A stretch of 58,922 bases of DNA from Firmicutes bacterium AF25-13AC (GCA_003478935.1 QUFP01000028.1:1-58922); one strand, 5' to 3'. Numbered from the stretch's first letter, positions 37,881 through 47,209 are shown. Numbers and translations are program-made. Notes: generated from the letters alone by a model not told the origin.

Positions 37881-38444
37881 CTATTTATTTGTAGAACCAT
37901 ACTCATCACGCAGCTCCCACACAGCACGTTTTGCCATTTCGTACGGAAATCCCTTTGATACAAGACTTTTTACTGCCTTTAAAAAATCTTCTTCTGTGCG
38001 AGGCGGCTTTTGCATAAGACGCTTTCGTGCCAGACGGCGCACCGTATTTTCCTGCTCATCTGCATAGGCCTCAAGTGCATCTTCAATCGATTCCTTATCC
38101 ACACCGCGGCTTGAAAGCTGCATATAAAGCTGACGCCTGCTCTTTTTCTGACAGCCAGTCCGAACATATTCCATAGCATAATTTCCATCATCCACATAGC
38201 CAAAGCTTTCGGCGTAACGAATAGCATCATCTGCCTCTTCTGCCGAAAAGCCATCGTCCATTAGGCGTTTTTTCAGCTGATAAATGGTTCGTGGACTGTA
38301 CTCGAGAAGATGTAGGCAGCGTCTTCTTGCCTCGGTGTTAAAACCTTCTGAATCTTTCTGAAAAGGCAAAGAACCGTCCTCAGACGGACGCTCTTTACCT
38401 CGCGATACAGCTCGCTTGTCTCCCACTGCTTCACTCTGCATCAT
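37881..38444 (-). CDS. recX: RecX regulatory protein
   Basis: RecX binds RecA filaments and limits their activity. The three-helix repeats are recognisable: [33 protein letters not shown], then [28 protein letters not shown]. Length 187 is normal, though the first 45 residues are polar and poorly conserved. Its ATG overlaps the end of recA (recA stop at 38431), so expression is coupled with recA and thereby with the SOS response. Confidence 0.9.
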   Translation of the reverse strand: MMQSEAVGDKRAVSRGKERPSEDGSLPFQKDSEGFNTEARRRCLHLLEYSPRTIYQLKKRLMDDGFSAEEADDAIRYAESFGYVDDGNYAMEYVRTGCQKKSRRQLYMQLSSRGVDKESIEDALEAYADEQENTVRRLARKRLMQKPPRTEEDFLKAVKSLVSKGFPYEMAKRAVWELRDEYGSTNK

Positions 38445-39483
38445 CCCCTGACTCTGCTAGTGCTGTCGGCTCTGCATCCTTAAGCGGAAGGTTATAGTGT
38501 GCACGTACCTTATTCTCAACCTCAGCCATGATATCAGGATGCTGTGACAAATAAATCTTCGCATTCTCACGTCCCTGGCCAATCTTTGCATCATTATAAG
38601 AGAACCATGCACCTGCCTTGACAATGATATTTAAATTCACTGCAAGATCAAGCACATCGCCTTCCTTGGAAATACCCTTTCCAAACATGATATCAAACTC
38701 TGCTTCTTTAAATGGCGGAGCAATCTTATTCTTTACTACCTTAATTCTTGTATGGTTTCCGATTACCTCACCTGCCAGCTTCAAGGACTCTACACGGCGC
38801 ACATCAAGACGAACAGATGAATAGAACTTAAGTGCACGTCCACCAGTAGTCGTCTCTGGATTTCCAAACATAACGCCAACCTTCTCACGCAGCTGATTGA
38901 TGAAAATTACGATACAATTGGAACGGCTGATTGCTGCTGTCAGCTTACGAAGTGCCTGTGACATAAGTCTTGCCTGAAGACCCACATGGGAATCACCCAT
39001 ATCGCCATCAATCTCTGCCTTTGGAACAAGCGCTGCAACAGAATCGACAATCACAATATCAATAGCACCTGAGCGAACCATCGTCTCAGTGATTTCAAGT
39101 GCCTGCTCTCCATTATCCGGCTGAGATATGTAAAGATTATCAATATCAACACCAATATTTCTTGCATAAACAGGATCAAGTGCATGCTCAGCATCAATAA
39201 AGCCTGCAATGCCGCCTCTTTTCTGAACCTCTGCAACTGCATGAAGAGCAACAGTTGTCTTACCACTTGATTCTGGTCCGTAAATCTCAATAATACGACC
39301 TTTCGGCAGTCCACCAAGTCCAAGTGCAATATCAAGACTAAGGGAACCTGTCGGTACAACCTCAATATTCATATTTGCACCAGAATCGCCCAGCTTCATA
39401 ACGGCACCCTTGCCGTAAGCCTTCTCAATCTGAGTTAACGCAACGTCCAATGCCTTAAGCTTTTCCTGATTATTCTTATCCAA
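38431..39483 (-). CDS. recA: Recombinase RecA
   Basis: Strand-exchange ATPase of homologous recombination and the SOS signal. Walker [10 protein letters not shown] is near residue 66, MAW-type loop L1 [23 protein letters not shown] near 155, L2 [20 protein letters not shown] near 193. The C-terminal acidic end is present. Length 350 is normal. The start codon is TTG (39483), six bases after AGAGG; no in-frame ATG lies nearby. Controlled by a strong promoter with a LexA-type box. Confidence 0.98.
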   Translation of the reverse strand: MDKNNQEKLKALDVALTQIEKAYGKGAVMKLGDSGANMNIEVVPTGSLSLDIALGLGGLPKGRIIEIYGPESSGKTTVALHAVAEVQKRGGIAGFIDAEHALDPVYARNIGVDIDNLYISQPDNGEQALEITETMVRSGAIDIVIVDSVAALVPKAEIDGDMGDSHVGLQARLMSQALRKLTAAISRSNCIVIFINQLREKVGVMFGNPETTTGGRALKFYSSVRLDVRRVESLKLAGEVIGNHTRIKVVKNKIAPPFKEAEFDIMFGKGISKEGDVLDLAVNLNIIVKAGAWFSYNDAKIGQGRENAKIYLSQHPDIMAEVENKVRAHYNLPLKDAEPTALAESGDDAE

Positions 39484-39498
39484 ATCTTACCTCTTTCT

Positions 39499-39516
39499 GT
39501 ACAGAATAGTCTGTAC
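39499..39516 (-). promoter_or_regulatory. Palindrome in the recA leader
   Basis: GTACAG and CTGTAC, separated by six bases, lie between the LexA-type box and the ribosome binding site. Could be an RNA hairpin in the leader or a second operator. Confidence 0.5.
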
Positions 39517-39524
39517 GTTTTTAT

Positions 39525-39536
39525 GAACGCATGTTC
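39525..39536. promoter_or_regulatory. LexA (SOS) box of recA
   Basis: GAACGCATGTTC fits the Firmicute SOS box GAACNNNNGTTC. It lies at about +7 to +18 relative to the predicted start, where LexA would block RNA polymerase. Confidence 0.85.
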
Positions 39537-39549
39537 GTATCTATACTAT

Positions 39550-39578
39550 ATAATACACCAGTTCGACACTTTTGTCAA
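39550..39578 (-). promoter_or_regulatory. recA: recA promoter
   Basis: On the minus strand TTGACA (39573-39578) and TATTAT (39550-39555) are spaced by 17 bases, a strong vegetative promoter. The mobile element ends only about 80 bases upstream and leaves it intact. Confidence 0.85.
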
Positions 39579-39661
39579 CAAGATATTTTTCGATTCCTCT
39601 TTATAATACACCAAAACACATGTTTTGTGAAGTGGAAATTTAACGCAATTTTCGACAAATA

Positions 39662-39703
39662 AAAACCCCGGCTGCAAATGGGCGGGGGGCGTAAGAAAGT
39701 AAT
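39662..39703 (+). repeat. Left terminal inverted repeat of the element
   Basis: Contains an outer CCCCGGCTG block and the inner TAAGAAAGTAAT block that reappears inverted at the right end. TnpX-family elements are known to have imperfect inverted ends. Confidence 0.6.
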
Positions 39704-39734
39704 ATTGTTTTTTGCAGGAACGGCATGGCTTCGG

Positions 39735-41474
39735 TCATGCCGTTTCCTCTTTCATCAGTTCATTCAGTGGGATAAAGCCCACAAGGTCATAGGAAATGCG
39801 GATGTTCTGCCGCCGTTTGCCGCTGCTCTTGTCGGGGGCTTCGATATAAACTCCCTTGACAAGTTCCCGCAGAGCATAGGGTGTAAGCTCGTCCAAATCC
39901 TTGTATTTGTGTACCCTCTGGATAAACTGCTCCAAATTTTCAATCTGTCGTTCCTGTACTTTAATATCCTGCTGCAAGGTCTGGATTTCCACTTTAAGCT
40001 GCTCCTGTTCGGTTTCATAGCTTCTGCTCATCATGGAAAACCGTTCATCGTTGATGCGTCCTGCCACATTGTCCTCATAAATGCGGATAAACAGGCGGTC
40101 AAGTTCTCCCATGCGCCGCTGCGCCTGTTCCAGACGCTTGATGCTTGCGCAGATTTTTTCTTCACTGGACAGCAGGAGCTTGTGTTCCATAACTGCCCGG
40201 AAGTGCTTCTCATACCGTATCACATAGAAGATGACCGCTTTCATGTGCATCCAGACCAAATCTTCCAGAACAACGGCTCGGATGAAGTGTGCCGAACAGC
40301 TTCCTGTATTGCTTCGGTAGTTGGCGCATACAAAGTGATCCTGCCGCTTCTCAAAGTAATTGGTAGTGCAGTACCGCATTTTCGCTCCGCAGTCGGCACA
40401 GTAAACCATGCCGGAGAACAGGCTGCTTTTGCCTGTTTTTGTTCTACGGTGACGCTGCTGACGGATCTCCTGCACCTTGTCAAAGACTTCCTGCTCGATG
40501 ATCGCCGGATGGGTGTTGTAGAAAATCGCCTGTTTGTCAAGGGGCGTTTCCCGCTGCTTCTTGTCCCAAATGGAATTGGTGTAGGTCTTGAAGTTGACCG
40601 TACAGCCTGTGTACTCCCGCCGTTCCAGAATGTGAACAACGGTGTTGGTATTCCAATGGTAGGGATCATCGGTTTCGGGGCTTGGGGTTTTGATGCCCGC
40701 CCTGCGCTTGTAAGCGGTGGGGTTAAGCACCTTTTCCTCCTGCAAGAGCTTTGCGATCTGCATCGGTCCCCGTCCTTCCATACACAGCTTGAAGATTCGC
40801 TTGACTACCACAGCCGCAGCTTCGTCCACGATCCACTTGGTCTTGTCCTCTGGGGCTTTGAGATACCCGAACGGAACATTGGTAGTCAGCGGTACGCCAC
40901 GCTCACCCTTTGCCTTTTGCACAGCCCGGATTTTGCGGCTTGTATCTTTGGCGAAAAATTCGTTAAACCAGTTTTTGATACCGGCAATATCGCTGTCTGT
41001 GCTGTTGGGGTCGATGGTGTCAAAGTGGTCGTTGATGGCAATATACCGCACATTGTACTTCGGGAAAGTGAAGTTGATATAAAGCCCGGTCAGCGAGGAA
41101 TTTCGTCCCAGTCTGGATAGGTCTTTGGTGATACAGACTGCCACTCGTCCTGCTTCGATTTCCGCAAGCATGGCTTGGAAGCCGGGGCGGTCATAGTTCG
41201 TGCCGCTGTACCCATCGTCCACGAAAAAGATCGGGTTAGGAAAGCGATTTTCTTTAGCGTACTGGAGCAGGATCATTTTTTGATTCTGAATGGAATTTGA
41301 CTCATCTTCTTTGCCGCCCTTTTTATCCTCTTTCATATCTTCCACGGATAGACGGCAGTAGAGTGCGGTGATTTTATCAATTGCCCGTAACATTTCTGTT
41401 TCCTCCTTCAAAGGGGCAACTGCCAGTACAGGATTGGTTGCTTCTATTGTACCAAGATTCTGTGAATTTGTCAT
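39735..41474 (-). CDS. Large serine recombinase (TnpX-like)
   Basis: Excises and inserts the element. The catalytic domain shows ALYCRLSVEDM with the nucleophile Ser near residue 40, DDGYSGTNYDRPGF near 85 and VCITKDLSRLGRNSSLTG near 110. The Recombinase domain follows (GVPLTTNVPFGYLKAP), then a zinc ribbon with CADCGAKM near 360 and CANYRSNTGSC, and a long C-terminal coiled coil. Length 579 is typical of large serine integrases. I keep the ATG at 41474, which overlaps the TnpW-like stop and has GGAGG seven bases upstream; an internal ATG at 41390 is the alternative. A long plus-strand ORF over it is a shadow. Confidence 0.95.
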   Translation of the reverse strand: MTNSQNLGTIEATNPVLAVAPLKEETEMLRAIDKITALYCRLSVEDMKEDKKGGKEDESNSIQNQKMILLQYAKENRFPNPIFFVDDGYSGTNYDRPGFQAMLAEIEAGRVAVCITKDLSRLGRNSSLTGLYINFTFPKYNVRYIAINDHFDTIDPNSTDSDIAGIKNWFNEFFAKDTSRKIRAVQKAKGERGVPLTTNVPFGYLKAPEDKTKWIVDEAAAVVVKRIFKLCMEGRGPMQIAKLLQEEKVLNPTAYKRRAGIKTPSPETDDPYHWNTNTVVHILERREYTGCTVNFKTYTNSIWDKKQRETPLDKQAIFYNTHPAIIEQEVFDKVQEIRQQRHRRTKTGKSSLFSGMVYCADCGAKMRYCTTNYFEKRQDHFVCANYRSNTGSCSAHFIRAVVLEDLVWMHMKAVIFYVIRYEKHFRAVMEHKLLLSSEEKICASIKRLEQAQRRMGELDRLFIRIYEDNVAGRINDERFSMMSRSYETEQEQLKVEIQTLQQDIKVQERQIENLEQFIQRVHKYKDLDELTPYALRELVKGVYIEAPDKSSGKRRQNIRISYDLVGFIPLNELMKEETA

Positions 41475-41833
41475 TCGCTATCCTCCAACTTTTCTGTAAA
41501 CTTTTCAGCCATAATGCGCTCCATCTTCTTATCCAGCGTTTCCGTTCCGTCATAAGTGCCTGTGACGGAGTAGATTGTGCCGCCAATCTCTTTCTGCAAA
41601 GTGAACTCCGGCAGCCAGAAAGCAGATGGATTTTTCACACGGATGTGTCCGTCCTCATCAAACCAGAAATTGTGTCTGGGGTTGTCGGGCAGCAGCGGTG
41701 CGGGTTTCAGATACGGGTCAGGATTGGAGAAGTAATATCCCTCCGGATCGTCATGCTCCTGCTGCTTCCATTCCTCGATCTCTGCCAAAAGGTCAGGGTC
41801 GATTTCATACTCAAATGGTTTCTTCTTGCTCAT
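41471..41833 (-). CDS. TnpW-like transposon protein
   Basis: 120 residues. The C-terminal part (KEIGGTIYSVTGTYDGTETLDKKMERIMAEKF) matches the short TnpW family of Tn4451-type elements, in which a GxTxYxV segment is followed by a helix with LxxKxxRxI. The N-terminal 80 residues are polar, rich in Asp, Pro and Phe, and unrecognised. It overlaps the recombinase start by four bases. Role unknown; TnpW is not required for excision in the model element as far as I recall. Confidence 0.65.
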   Translation of the reverse strand: MSKKKPFEYEIDPDLLAEIEEWKQQEHDDPEGYYFSNPDPYLKPAPLLPDNPRHNFWFDEDGHIRVKNPSAFWLPEFTLQKEIGGTIYSVTGTYDGTETLDKKMERIMAEKFTEKLEDSE

Positions 41834-41859
41834 AAGTGCCTCTTAAAAATGTGTAAAGA

Positions 41860-43131
41860 TTAGTGTTCGATTTCCTGCTTTTTCTGCCGTGTAACGGCGT
41901 TCTGTCGTTCCTGCTCATGGATGACCTGCTCCCGCTTGCCTTTCCATTTGATGGTCGCCAATTTGTCGGAAATGGGCTTACCCTCGGTGTAAAACTGCAC
42001 CATGCGGAGAAGCTCGTCCAGTTCTTTCATGCGGTCAGATTTGCCACGCATGGAGTTTTTCAAAGTGTCGATGCGGTCACTCAGCGCAAACACACGCTCC
42101 TGTAATTCTTCCGGCGTTGTCAGCTTATTCTGCATGAGATAATTGACGATCTCATTGAACTCTTTGAGATTGCCGATTTTCGCTTTCTGGCTCCAAGCTC
42201 CTGCGTTGCGGTTGGTGTAATACTCGCTGAGTAGCTGCGCCAGATTGGAGGCTTGCGGCTTGCTCAATTCCTCATGCGCTTCTTTTAGCCAGTCGAGTAT
42301 TGCCGATATTTTCTTTTTCAGATTACGGATCAGATCGTTGGTCGCCTTGATCCATCGGTTGAGATCGCCCTTGTTGGTACGGATGCCCTTTGCTTCCATT
42401 GCCCGGACGGTCACGCCCTCATGGATAGTGGGGAGTTGGTCGATGCCCTGTCGCTCATAGCTGCGGTGGTCGATCCGGCAGTCCAATTCCTTTTCCGCAA
42501 ACTTCTGATTGCACAGATCAGCCCACGCTTGCCGCCAATGCTCCAAGGTGTCGGGACTGTCCCAATCGGTGGTCGGCACAGCGTTGAATACATAGTTTCC
42601 TGCTCCATCCCGGATGCGCTCACCATGTTCGTCCAGCAGATATTCCCGCCGTTGTTTGTTGCCCCATCTGCCGTGTTCATCAAGAGGACGGATAGGACAC
42701 ATCACATGAAAGTGAGGATTGGAGATACCGCCGTCCTCCTTGTCGGGAGAGTGAACGGCAAAGTCCACCACCATGCCACGGCTCACAAACTGCTCCAACA
42801 AAAATTGCCTTGCAAGTTCGATGTTCTCCTGCGTGGAAAACTCGTTCTGCAAAGCAATGTCAAAGCTGTACGCAAGCTGCGCCTTCTTTCCTCGTTCTGC
42901 TTTCTCCACCTCGTTCCATAAGGTTTCTCTGTCAGAGAAAGAGGGTGGGGCATGGGGCGGCAGCAGGATTTCCGAACAGATCACGCCACCTTTTTTTGTG
43001 TAATCGCTGTCCTCGCCGTAGTATTCGCTGTGCAGCTTTTCGCCGGAACGATAGGCGGCAGACGCAATGGCGGATTGTCCTGCGCTGCGCTTGATTTGCG
43101 TCACATGGAAATGATATAGTGCGATACTCAA
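41860..43131 (-). CDS. MobA/MobL (MobQ) family relaxase
   Basis: Nicks oriT and leads single-strand transfer. N-terminal MSIALYHFHVTQIKRSAGQSAIASAAYRSGEKL is the family signature, including the Tyr near residue 27-35 region. The metal-binding HxH of the HUH fold is in GGISNPHFHVMCPIRPL near 145. The C-terminal half is helical and lacks a primase. Length 423 is normal for small mobilizable elements. It overlaps the DUF3847 gene by four bases. The oriT lies 560 bases upstream. Confidence 0.95.
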   Translation of the reverse strand: MSIALYHFHVTQIKRSAGQSAIASAAYRSGEKLHSEYYGEDSDYTKKGGVICSEILLPPHAPPSFSDRETLWNEVEKAERGKKAQLAYSFDIALQNEFSTQENIELARQFLLEQFVSRGMVVDFAVHSPDKEDGGISNPHFHVMCPIRPLDEHGRWGNKQRREYLLDEHGERIRDGAGNYVFNAVPTTDWDSPDTLEHWRQAWADLCNQKFAEKELDCRIDHRSYERQGIDQLPTIHEGVTVRAMEAKGIRTNKGDLNRWIKATNDLIRNLKKKISAILDWLKEAHEELSKPQASNLAQLLSEYYTNRNAGAWSQKAKIGNLKEFNEIVNYLMQNKLTTPEELQERVFALSDRIDTLKNSMRGKSDRMKELDELLRMVQFYTEGKPISDKLATIKWKGKREQVIHEQERQNAVTRQKKQEIEH

Positions 43132-43445
43132 TACCTCTCTTTCTGTTCTGCCCGGTTGTGTTCGTTGACCGCTTCCATAAGCAAGCCTTTGATCTCCGGG
43201 ACGGCAAGAGCTTTTTCAGCAAAGGCGTAAAACTCGGTTTCGGTCAAAACCTTTGTCAGCGGTGCGACACTTTCAATGGCTGCGCCACGGGTGATAAGGT
43301 GGTGCGCCCGCTTGCGCCGTTCTCCTTTTTCATAGTAGGTGATACGGTTTTCAAGCTGCTGCTTTTTGTGTTGGAGCTGAGCGATTTTGCGTTCATTTTC
43401 TGCTTTCTCGGCTTCCAGTTGGGGGATGGTTTTCTGTTTTGCCAT
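43128..43445 (-). CDS. DUF3847 protein
   Basis: About 105 residues, with an N-terminal coiled coil (LEAEKAENERKIAQLQHKKQ) and a basic middle section (ERRKRAHHLITRGAAIESV). Genes of this family are almost always found just before MobA/MobL relaxases in Clostridia elements, so an accessory role at oriT, like MobC-type proteins, is likely but inferred. The ATG at 43445 is preferred over the ORF start. Confidence 0.8.
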   Translation of the reverse strand: MAKQKTIPQLEAEKAENERKIAQLQHKKQQLENRITYYEKGERRKRAHHLITRGAAIESVAPLTKVLTETEFYAFAEKALAVPEIKGLLMEAVNEHNRAEQKERY

Positions 43446-43756
43446 AGTGCATGACCTCATTGATTTTGATGTGGGGATATAAAAAGACCGCCTACCGAAA
43501 ATCGGTAAACGGTCATGGGTACATATTCAAAACTTTGTGAGTGGTGCTGTTTGCGTCAGCAAATTGCGCCAATCGCAAAGTCCGCAGGGATAGCCGCAAA
43601 GCGGCGCAAGGGGTGCAGCCCCTTGTTCGGAACGAAGTAACGCAAAACAGCCCGGACTTCAATCGTCCGGGCTGTCAGCCTCGCAGAGCGCACATACAGG
43701 GCTTGACCCTGTATAGAAGTGCGCCCTTTGTTCCAAAGGGATTTCTTCGGTTTCGT
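43446..43756. other. Non-coding oriT region with several hairpins
   Basis: These 310 bases have no gene. Hairpins: GACCG...CGGTC with nested ACCGA/TCGGT (43488-43516), AAGGGG/CCCCTT (about 43607-43624), and a perfect ten-base CAGCCCGGAC/GTCCGGGCTG (about 43649-43676). Next to these lies the nic-site candidate listed separately. Confidence 0.7.
43695..43729 (+). other. oriT: Origin of transfer (oriT), RSF1010/MobQ type
   Basis: An inverted repeat (TACAGGG, 43695-43701; CCCTGTA, 43707-43713) is followed after two bases by GAAGTGCGCCCTTT (43716-43729). RSF1010-type oriT has the same order, an inverted repeat followed by TAAGTG/CGCCCT with nicking at the slash. This predicts nicking after 43720. 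The relaxase in this element is of the matching MobQ class. Confidence 0.8.
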
Positions 43757-44971
43757 TTACTTGTTGAAACTTCCGTCCCATACTGGCATATTGGAAATAT
43801 AGGAACTTTCCACGGCAGGAACATAATATGCTCCGTAGGTTTTCAGTCCGTTCTCTCGCTCATCTTCTGGCAGTTCTACAAAGAAACGGTAGTAAGGCAT
43901 AAAACATTCTTCATGTTCACCTGTACGGTAAATAAGTTCCACTTTTTTGATAAACTTTTCTTCAGAAATTTCATAGGGAACTGTAGTAATGTAATTACCA
44001 TTTAACAACAACTCTTTTGCCTGTTCCGAGTTAATAATTGGATAATCTCCAATTTTGACAGACAAATCGGGCTGATATACTCTTGCTATAAACAGCTTGC
44101 CTTCATCATTGCAACCGAAAGTCACTCGATTGAAATTGTAATTGATAAGTTGCTCGATTTCGCTTCCGTTTGCATTAAAAAACTCGATGGAATACATCTG
44201 TTGATTGTAAATGTTATAGTCGCCGCCATATATATTCGCTTGTGGGTTACCAATGCCGATAAAGTCTTCGTATTTGATTTTCAAATATTCAGCTACAGCA
44301 ATCTTATCATCATAGGATGCAAAGTGCGTAAAGTTATATTCTTCGGGAAGCTGTACTGCGGGATCGAAAGATACTTTTGCTGTCATAGATTGATCAACTT
44401 CGATTTTTATTCCATCTGCTTCAATAATCAATTTTGTTGGGTCAAAGTATCCATCTGGAACAGCCTCTCCTACACTTTGGAACTTTTCAATTATCTTCTG
44501 TTGAGATTCTTCGTCTGGGGCATTGTCGGTGATAGTCAAGTTATTTGTATCAAGTCCCAATCTCCCGGCAACATCCAATATAAACTTCTGCATCTTATCA
44601 AAATCCGCCCCCGATGCAATAAAGTTTGCGTCATAGGTTAAAGAATTTTGATAAACAGGCAGTGTGGATATCTCAGAATCTTCATCCCAAGGATTGGCAT
44701 TTATAAGTTCTGAAATATCATAAGCCATATATCCCTCATATCCCATTGCTGCTGTGTTTTCAGAAATTGATAGCATAGGCAGATCAGAGTTTAGTCCCGG
44801 CTCATCTTGTGGCAAAATCCTTGTCCCTGCAAAAATCATCAACGCAAAACAGGCAGCAACGGCTCCCCATTTAACCCAAACACTTTTTTTCTTTTTCGGC
44901 GTAGCGTCTGCCGCTTCAACATAGGCAGGATCAATAAGTTCCATCTTATCTAAAAATTCATTTCCTCTCAT
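43757..44971 (-). CDS. Membrane-anchored protein paired with ECF sigma factor (anti-sigma-like)
   Basis: About 404 residues: a short cytoplasmic N-terminus (MRGNEFLDKMELIDPAYVEAAD, then a KKKK stretch), one membrane helix near 33-50, and a large extracytoplasmic domain rich in Asp, Glu and Tyr. This layout, with its start overlapping the sigma gene's stop, is that of an anti-sigma factor or sensor of an ECF system. The short N-terminal segment ELIDPAYVEAAD resembles the sigma-binding portion in Clostridia 'DUF4179-like' partners, but no zinc motif is seen. The ATG at 44971 follows AAGGAGG. The signal it senses is unknown. Confidence 0.65.
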   Translation of the reverse strand: MRGNEFLDKMELIDPAYVEAADATPKKKKSVWVKWGAVAACFALMIFAGTRILPQDEPGLNSDLPMLSISENTAAMGYEGYMAYDISELINANPWDEDSEISTLPVYQNSLTYDANFIASGADFDKMQKFILDVAGRLGLDTNNLTITDNAPDEESQQKIIEKFQSVGEAVPDGYFDPTKLIIEADGIKIEVDQSMTAKVSFDPAVQLPEEYNFTHFASYDDKIAVAEYLKIKYEDFIGIGNPQANIYGGDYNIYNQQMYSIEFFNANGSEIEQLINYNFNRVTFGCNDEGKLFIARVYQPDLSVKIGDYPIINSEQAKELLLNGNYITTVPYEISEEKFIKKVELIYRTGEHEECFMPYYRFFVELPEDERENGLKTYGAYYVPAVESSYISNMPVWDGSFNK

Positions 44972-45537
44972 AAAGCGCAACCCTCCTTTTCAAGATGCTC
45001 CCGAAGCCCGGTACGACAACGAAAGAGCGTAGTTTTCACTTTGCTTTCAGATAAAGCAAAGCGTTTGGAAATGGCAACCACGGAATCCAGATACCAATAC
45101 CGGCGAACAAAAATATTCCTTTTTTCCTCATCCAGTTTACTGAGAAATCCGTTGATTGCATCGCTCAACGCCATATCATCTATGCGGCACTCAACATCAT
45201 CGGGGGCAGGAATACACTGCTCCATCTCTGCGCTGAGCTCACATATAAATGCGTTGCGTTTCAATCGGCTGCGGTCACGGCAGCAGTTCAAAGAAATGTG
45301 ACGGGTGATCCGAGCAAGAAACACATACAAATAGCTTCTCGGCTCATGGGGTGGAATGGTGTTCCATGCTTTCATATAAGTATCGTTTTCACATTCTTCG
45401 GCTGTCTGCTGGTCTTTGACAATTCCATACGCCAACGAGCGCAAGCGACTGCCGTATTTTTCTGTGGTTTGCTTGATTGCTGTTTCATCACGCAGCAAAT
45501 ATAGTTCAACGATTCTGTTATCGTCCAAGGCTTTCAT
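44968..45537 (-). CDS. ECF-type RNA polymerase sigma factor
   Basis: A sigma-70 family protein of 189 residues. Region 2 is seen as YGSRLRSLAYGIVKDQQTAEECENDTYMKAWNTIPP near residue 25, and region 4 as LDEEKRNIFVRRYWYLDSVVAISKRFALSESKVKTTLFRCRTGL near 135. It is encoded inside the mobilizable element together with its membrane partner, so it is cargo that could rewire host transcription. It is preceded by about 100 AT-rich bases that may contain its own promoter. No obvious target promoter could be identified. Confidence 0.93.
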   Translation of the reverse strand: MKALDDNRIVELYLLRDETAIKQTTEKYGSRLRSLAYGIVKDQQTAEECENDTYMKAWNTIPPHEPRSYLYVFLARITRHISLNCCRDRSRLKRNAFICELSAEMEQCIPAPDDVECRIDDMALSDAINGFLSKLDEEKRNIFVRRYWYLDSVVAISKRFALSESKVKTTLFRCRTGLREHLEKEGCAL

Positions 45538-45645
45538 CTCCTTTCTTTTCGTATTGAAAGGCCTTCACCCTAATAAGCACCGTTTAGGGTTGTGAGGTTA
45601 CACTATTCAAGAAAATTATAGCAAAAATTTTTGAACATTTCGACA

Positions 45646-45930
45646 TTAACCTTTAATTCCGTTCTTTTTCGCCCACTCACTCACCGCCTGTTTTCGTTCC
45701 TCGCTGTACGGTGCAGTCAGACGGAAACTCAATCTGCTTTTTTCAATTTCAAAGGTCAGCCCGCCTTGCTCATCATCGTCAATCTGGCGGCAGCATTGCG
45801 GATATTCTTTCGCAAATGCGGTCAGCCGCTTTTTTAGATTGGTGTTGTGGGTCTGCACCTCGATCTTACTGCCATACTCGTCAAAATAGATGCCTGTGGT
45901 CTTTTCTCTCTTGGTAAGTCCTGTTCTCAT
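45646..45930 (-). CDS. Hypothetical element protein, 94 aa
   Basis: MRTGLTKREKTTGIYFDEYGSKIEVQTHNTNL is followed by a Lys/Arg and Glu-rich remainder. Similar short proteins are common in Clostridia mobilizable elements but I recall no function. The start follows AGGAGG, and the gene lies just after the excisionase-like gene on the same strand. Confidence 0.65.
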   Translation of the reverse strand: MRTGLTKREKTTGIYFDEYGSKIEVQTHNTNLKKRLTAFAKEYPQCCRQIDDDEQGGLTFEIEKSRLSFRLTAPYSEERKQAVSEWAKKNGIKG

Positions 45931-45976
45931 AAAACCTCCTGCTTTTCACGAATTTTTCCGGCTCTTGACCGTGTTT

Positions 45977-46176
45977 TCATGCTTTTCGATTTGTGTGGCT
46001 TTTCAGCCATTCCACAAGCTCATTTTTCATCACCAATTTGCGCCCACCGATCCGCAAAGTCGGGAAATCCGGGCTGTTCAAAAGGTTGTATGCGCCCGCT
46101 TTGGAAATCTGCAACGCTCGGCAAGCTGTTTTGCGTCCATCACATCGGGCATGGCTTCAAACGGTTCTTTGCTCAT
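45977..46176 (-). CDS. Excisionase-like helix-turn-helix protein, frameshifted
   Basis: A small MerR/Xis-type DNA-binding protein of about 66 residues. The first part (MSKEPFEAMPDVMDAKQLAE) and second part (ISKAGAYNLLNSPDFPTLRI, then GGRKLVMKNELVEWL) form the typical 'excisionase family' winged helix, but they lie in different frames. Restoring one G near 46117 (GAG(G)CG TTG CAG ATT TCC) reads LAEALQISKAGAY, exactly the expected helix-turn-helix. The gene was too short and broken to be obvious. It sits behind AAAGGAG. Likely helps direct recombinase-mediated excision. Confidence 0.8.
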
Positions 46177-46208
46177 AAAATCTCCTTTCCCGCATGAAAA
46201 AGCAGCAG

Positions 46209-47015
46209 CTACCATTTCGGTAACTGCTGCCGCTTCTGCGTCTGTTTACTTGTCCAAATACTTCTGATGCTCTGCTCGGCAAAGGTGGCAATCTGCATTT
46301 CAGAGATAACCTTCTGCTCAAATTCGCCGCGAGGATCAGCGACCTCAAAAATATCGCCGTCCTCGTTCTCCATCATTTCATCCAGAGAAATCGGCTTGCC
46401 GGAGCGGTTATGATGCCACTTCCGCATAAAATCCGTCTTGACGGTGCTGCTGGTGGTTTCATAGTCCTCCACGGTGCGGTTCTCCCAGATCGCGTCGATC
46501 ATCGGCTGCCAGCTCTGTTCCGCAATCACCATGTCGGTGACATTGCCGATCAGATTGCTGAACTGTTGATAGGTCAGCCACGGCACTTCCACACCCTGCA
46601 GGATGTTGTAAAGGTTTTGGAAGCCAAGCCCGTTCTGCTCAAATTTCATGCGGATGTAGGGGATGATGCTGTACGACAGCCGCCACAAGGGGAAATATCC
46701 TGCGTACTGATTCCAGTTTCCGGGAATGTCACGGTAGTTGCCCTTGCGGTCTTTGACTTGGAAGAACTGCCATGCGTAGCAGTCCCACACAAGCAGCTTG
46801 AACATATCATCACATACGATGTGGTCATATTTGTCCGTCCGCAAGACCTCATACGGGCAGCGGGGCAGCTCATACGCTGGCTTCCATTTCTCCGCAAGCT
46901 TTCGCGGCAAGCTGTAAAACAGCGTCAGCCATGATTTGTCGCTGTCCTGCGGTATCTCGATGATCTCACTGGGCAGCACCACAAGAAAACCTTTTGGGCC
47001 TGTCTGCTTGTCCAT
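46209..47015 (-). CDS. Hypothetical element protein, 268 aa
   Basis: I do not recognise the family. The product is soluble, rich in Trp, Tyr and Phe in its middle (LLVWDCYAWQFFQVKDRKGN, then YAGYFPLWRLSYSIIPYIRM). A C-terminal portion (KWHHNRSGKPISLDEMMENEDGD, then FEVADPRGEFEQKVIS) vaguely recalls the region 2-3 linker of sigma-like regulators. The ATG at 47015 sits behind GGAGGTGACGCTG and replaces the earlier TTG start. Being at the element's right end, it may be a replication or regulatory accessory. Confidence 0.6.
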   Translation of the reverse strand: MDKQTGPKGFLVVLPSEIIEIPQDSDKSWLTLFYSLPRKLAEKWKPAYELPRCPYEVLRTDKYDHIVCDDMFKLLVWDCYAWQFFQVKDRKGNYRDIPGNWNQYAGYFPLWRLSYSIIPYIRMKFEQNGLGFQNLYNILQGVEVPWLTYQQFSNLIGNVTDMVIAEQSWQPMIDAIWENRTVEDYETTSSTVKTDFMRKWHHNRSGKPISLDEMMENEDGDIFEVADPRGEFEQKVISEMQIATFAEQSIRSIWTSKQTQKRQQLPKW

Positions 47016-47209
47016 CAGCGTCACCTCCAATCGCGTTTGTATTCAGCCCTCTACTATATATGGCATGAGAAAGGCTGAATTGTTCCAATGTTTCCAAAAT
47101 TTTTTGAGATTTTTTGAAAAAATCTCGGAATGGAAAGGATAGAAAAGATATGAGTTAATTATACACGAAAAATGTGAATAAATCTATTGCTTCCACGCAC
47201 AGGCAAAAA

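Noticed and set aside
39678..41120. 480-residue ORF on the plus strand
   Set aside because: It lies opposite the serine recombinase, has no ribosome binding site or family resemblance, and arises from the GC-rich third positions of the real gene.
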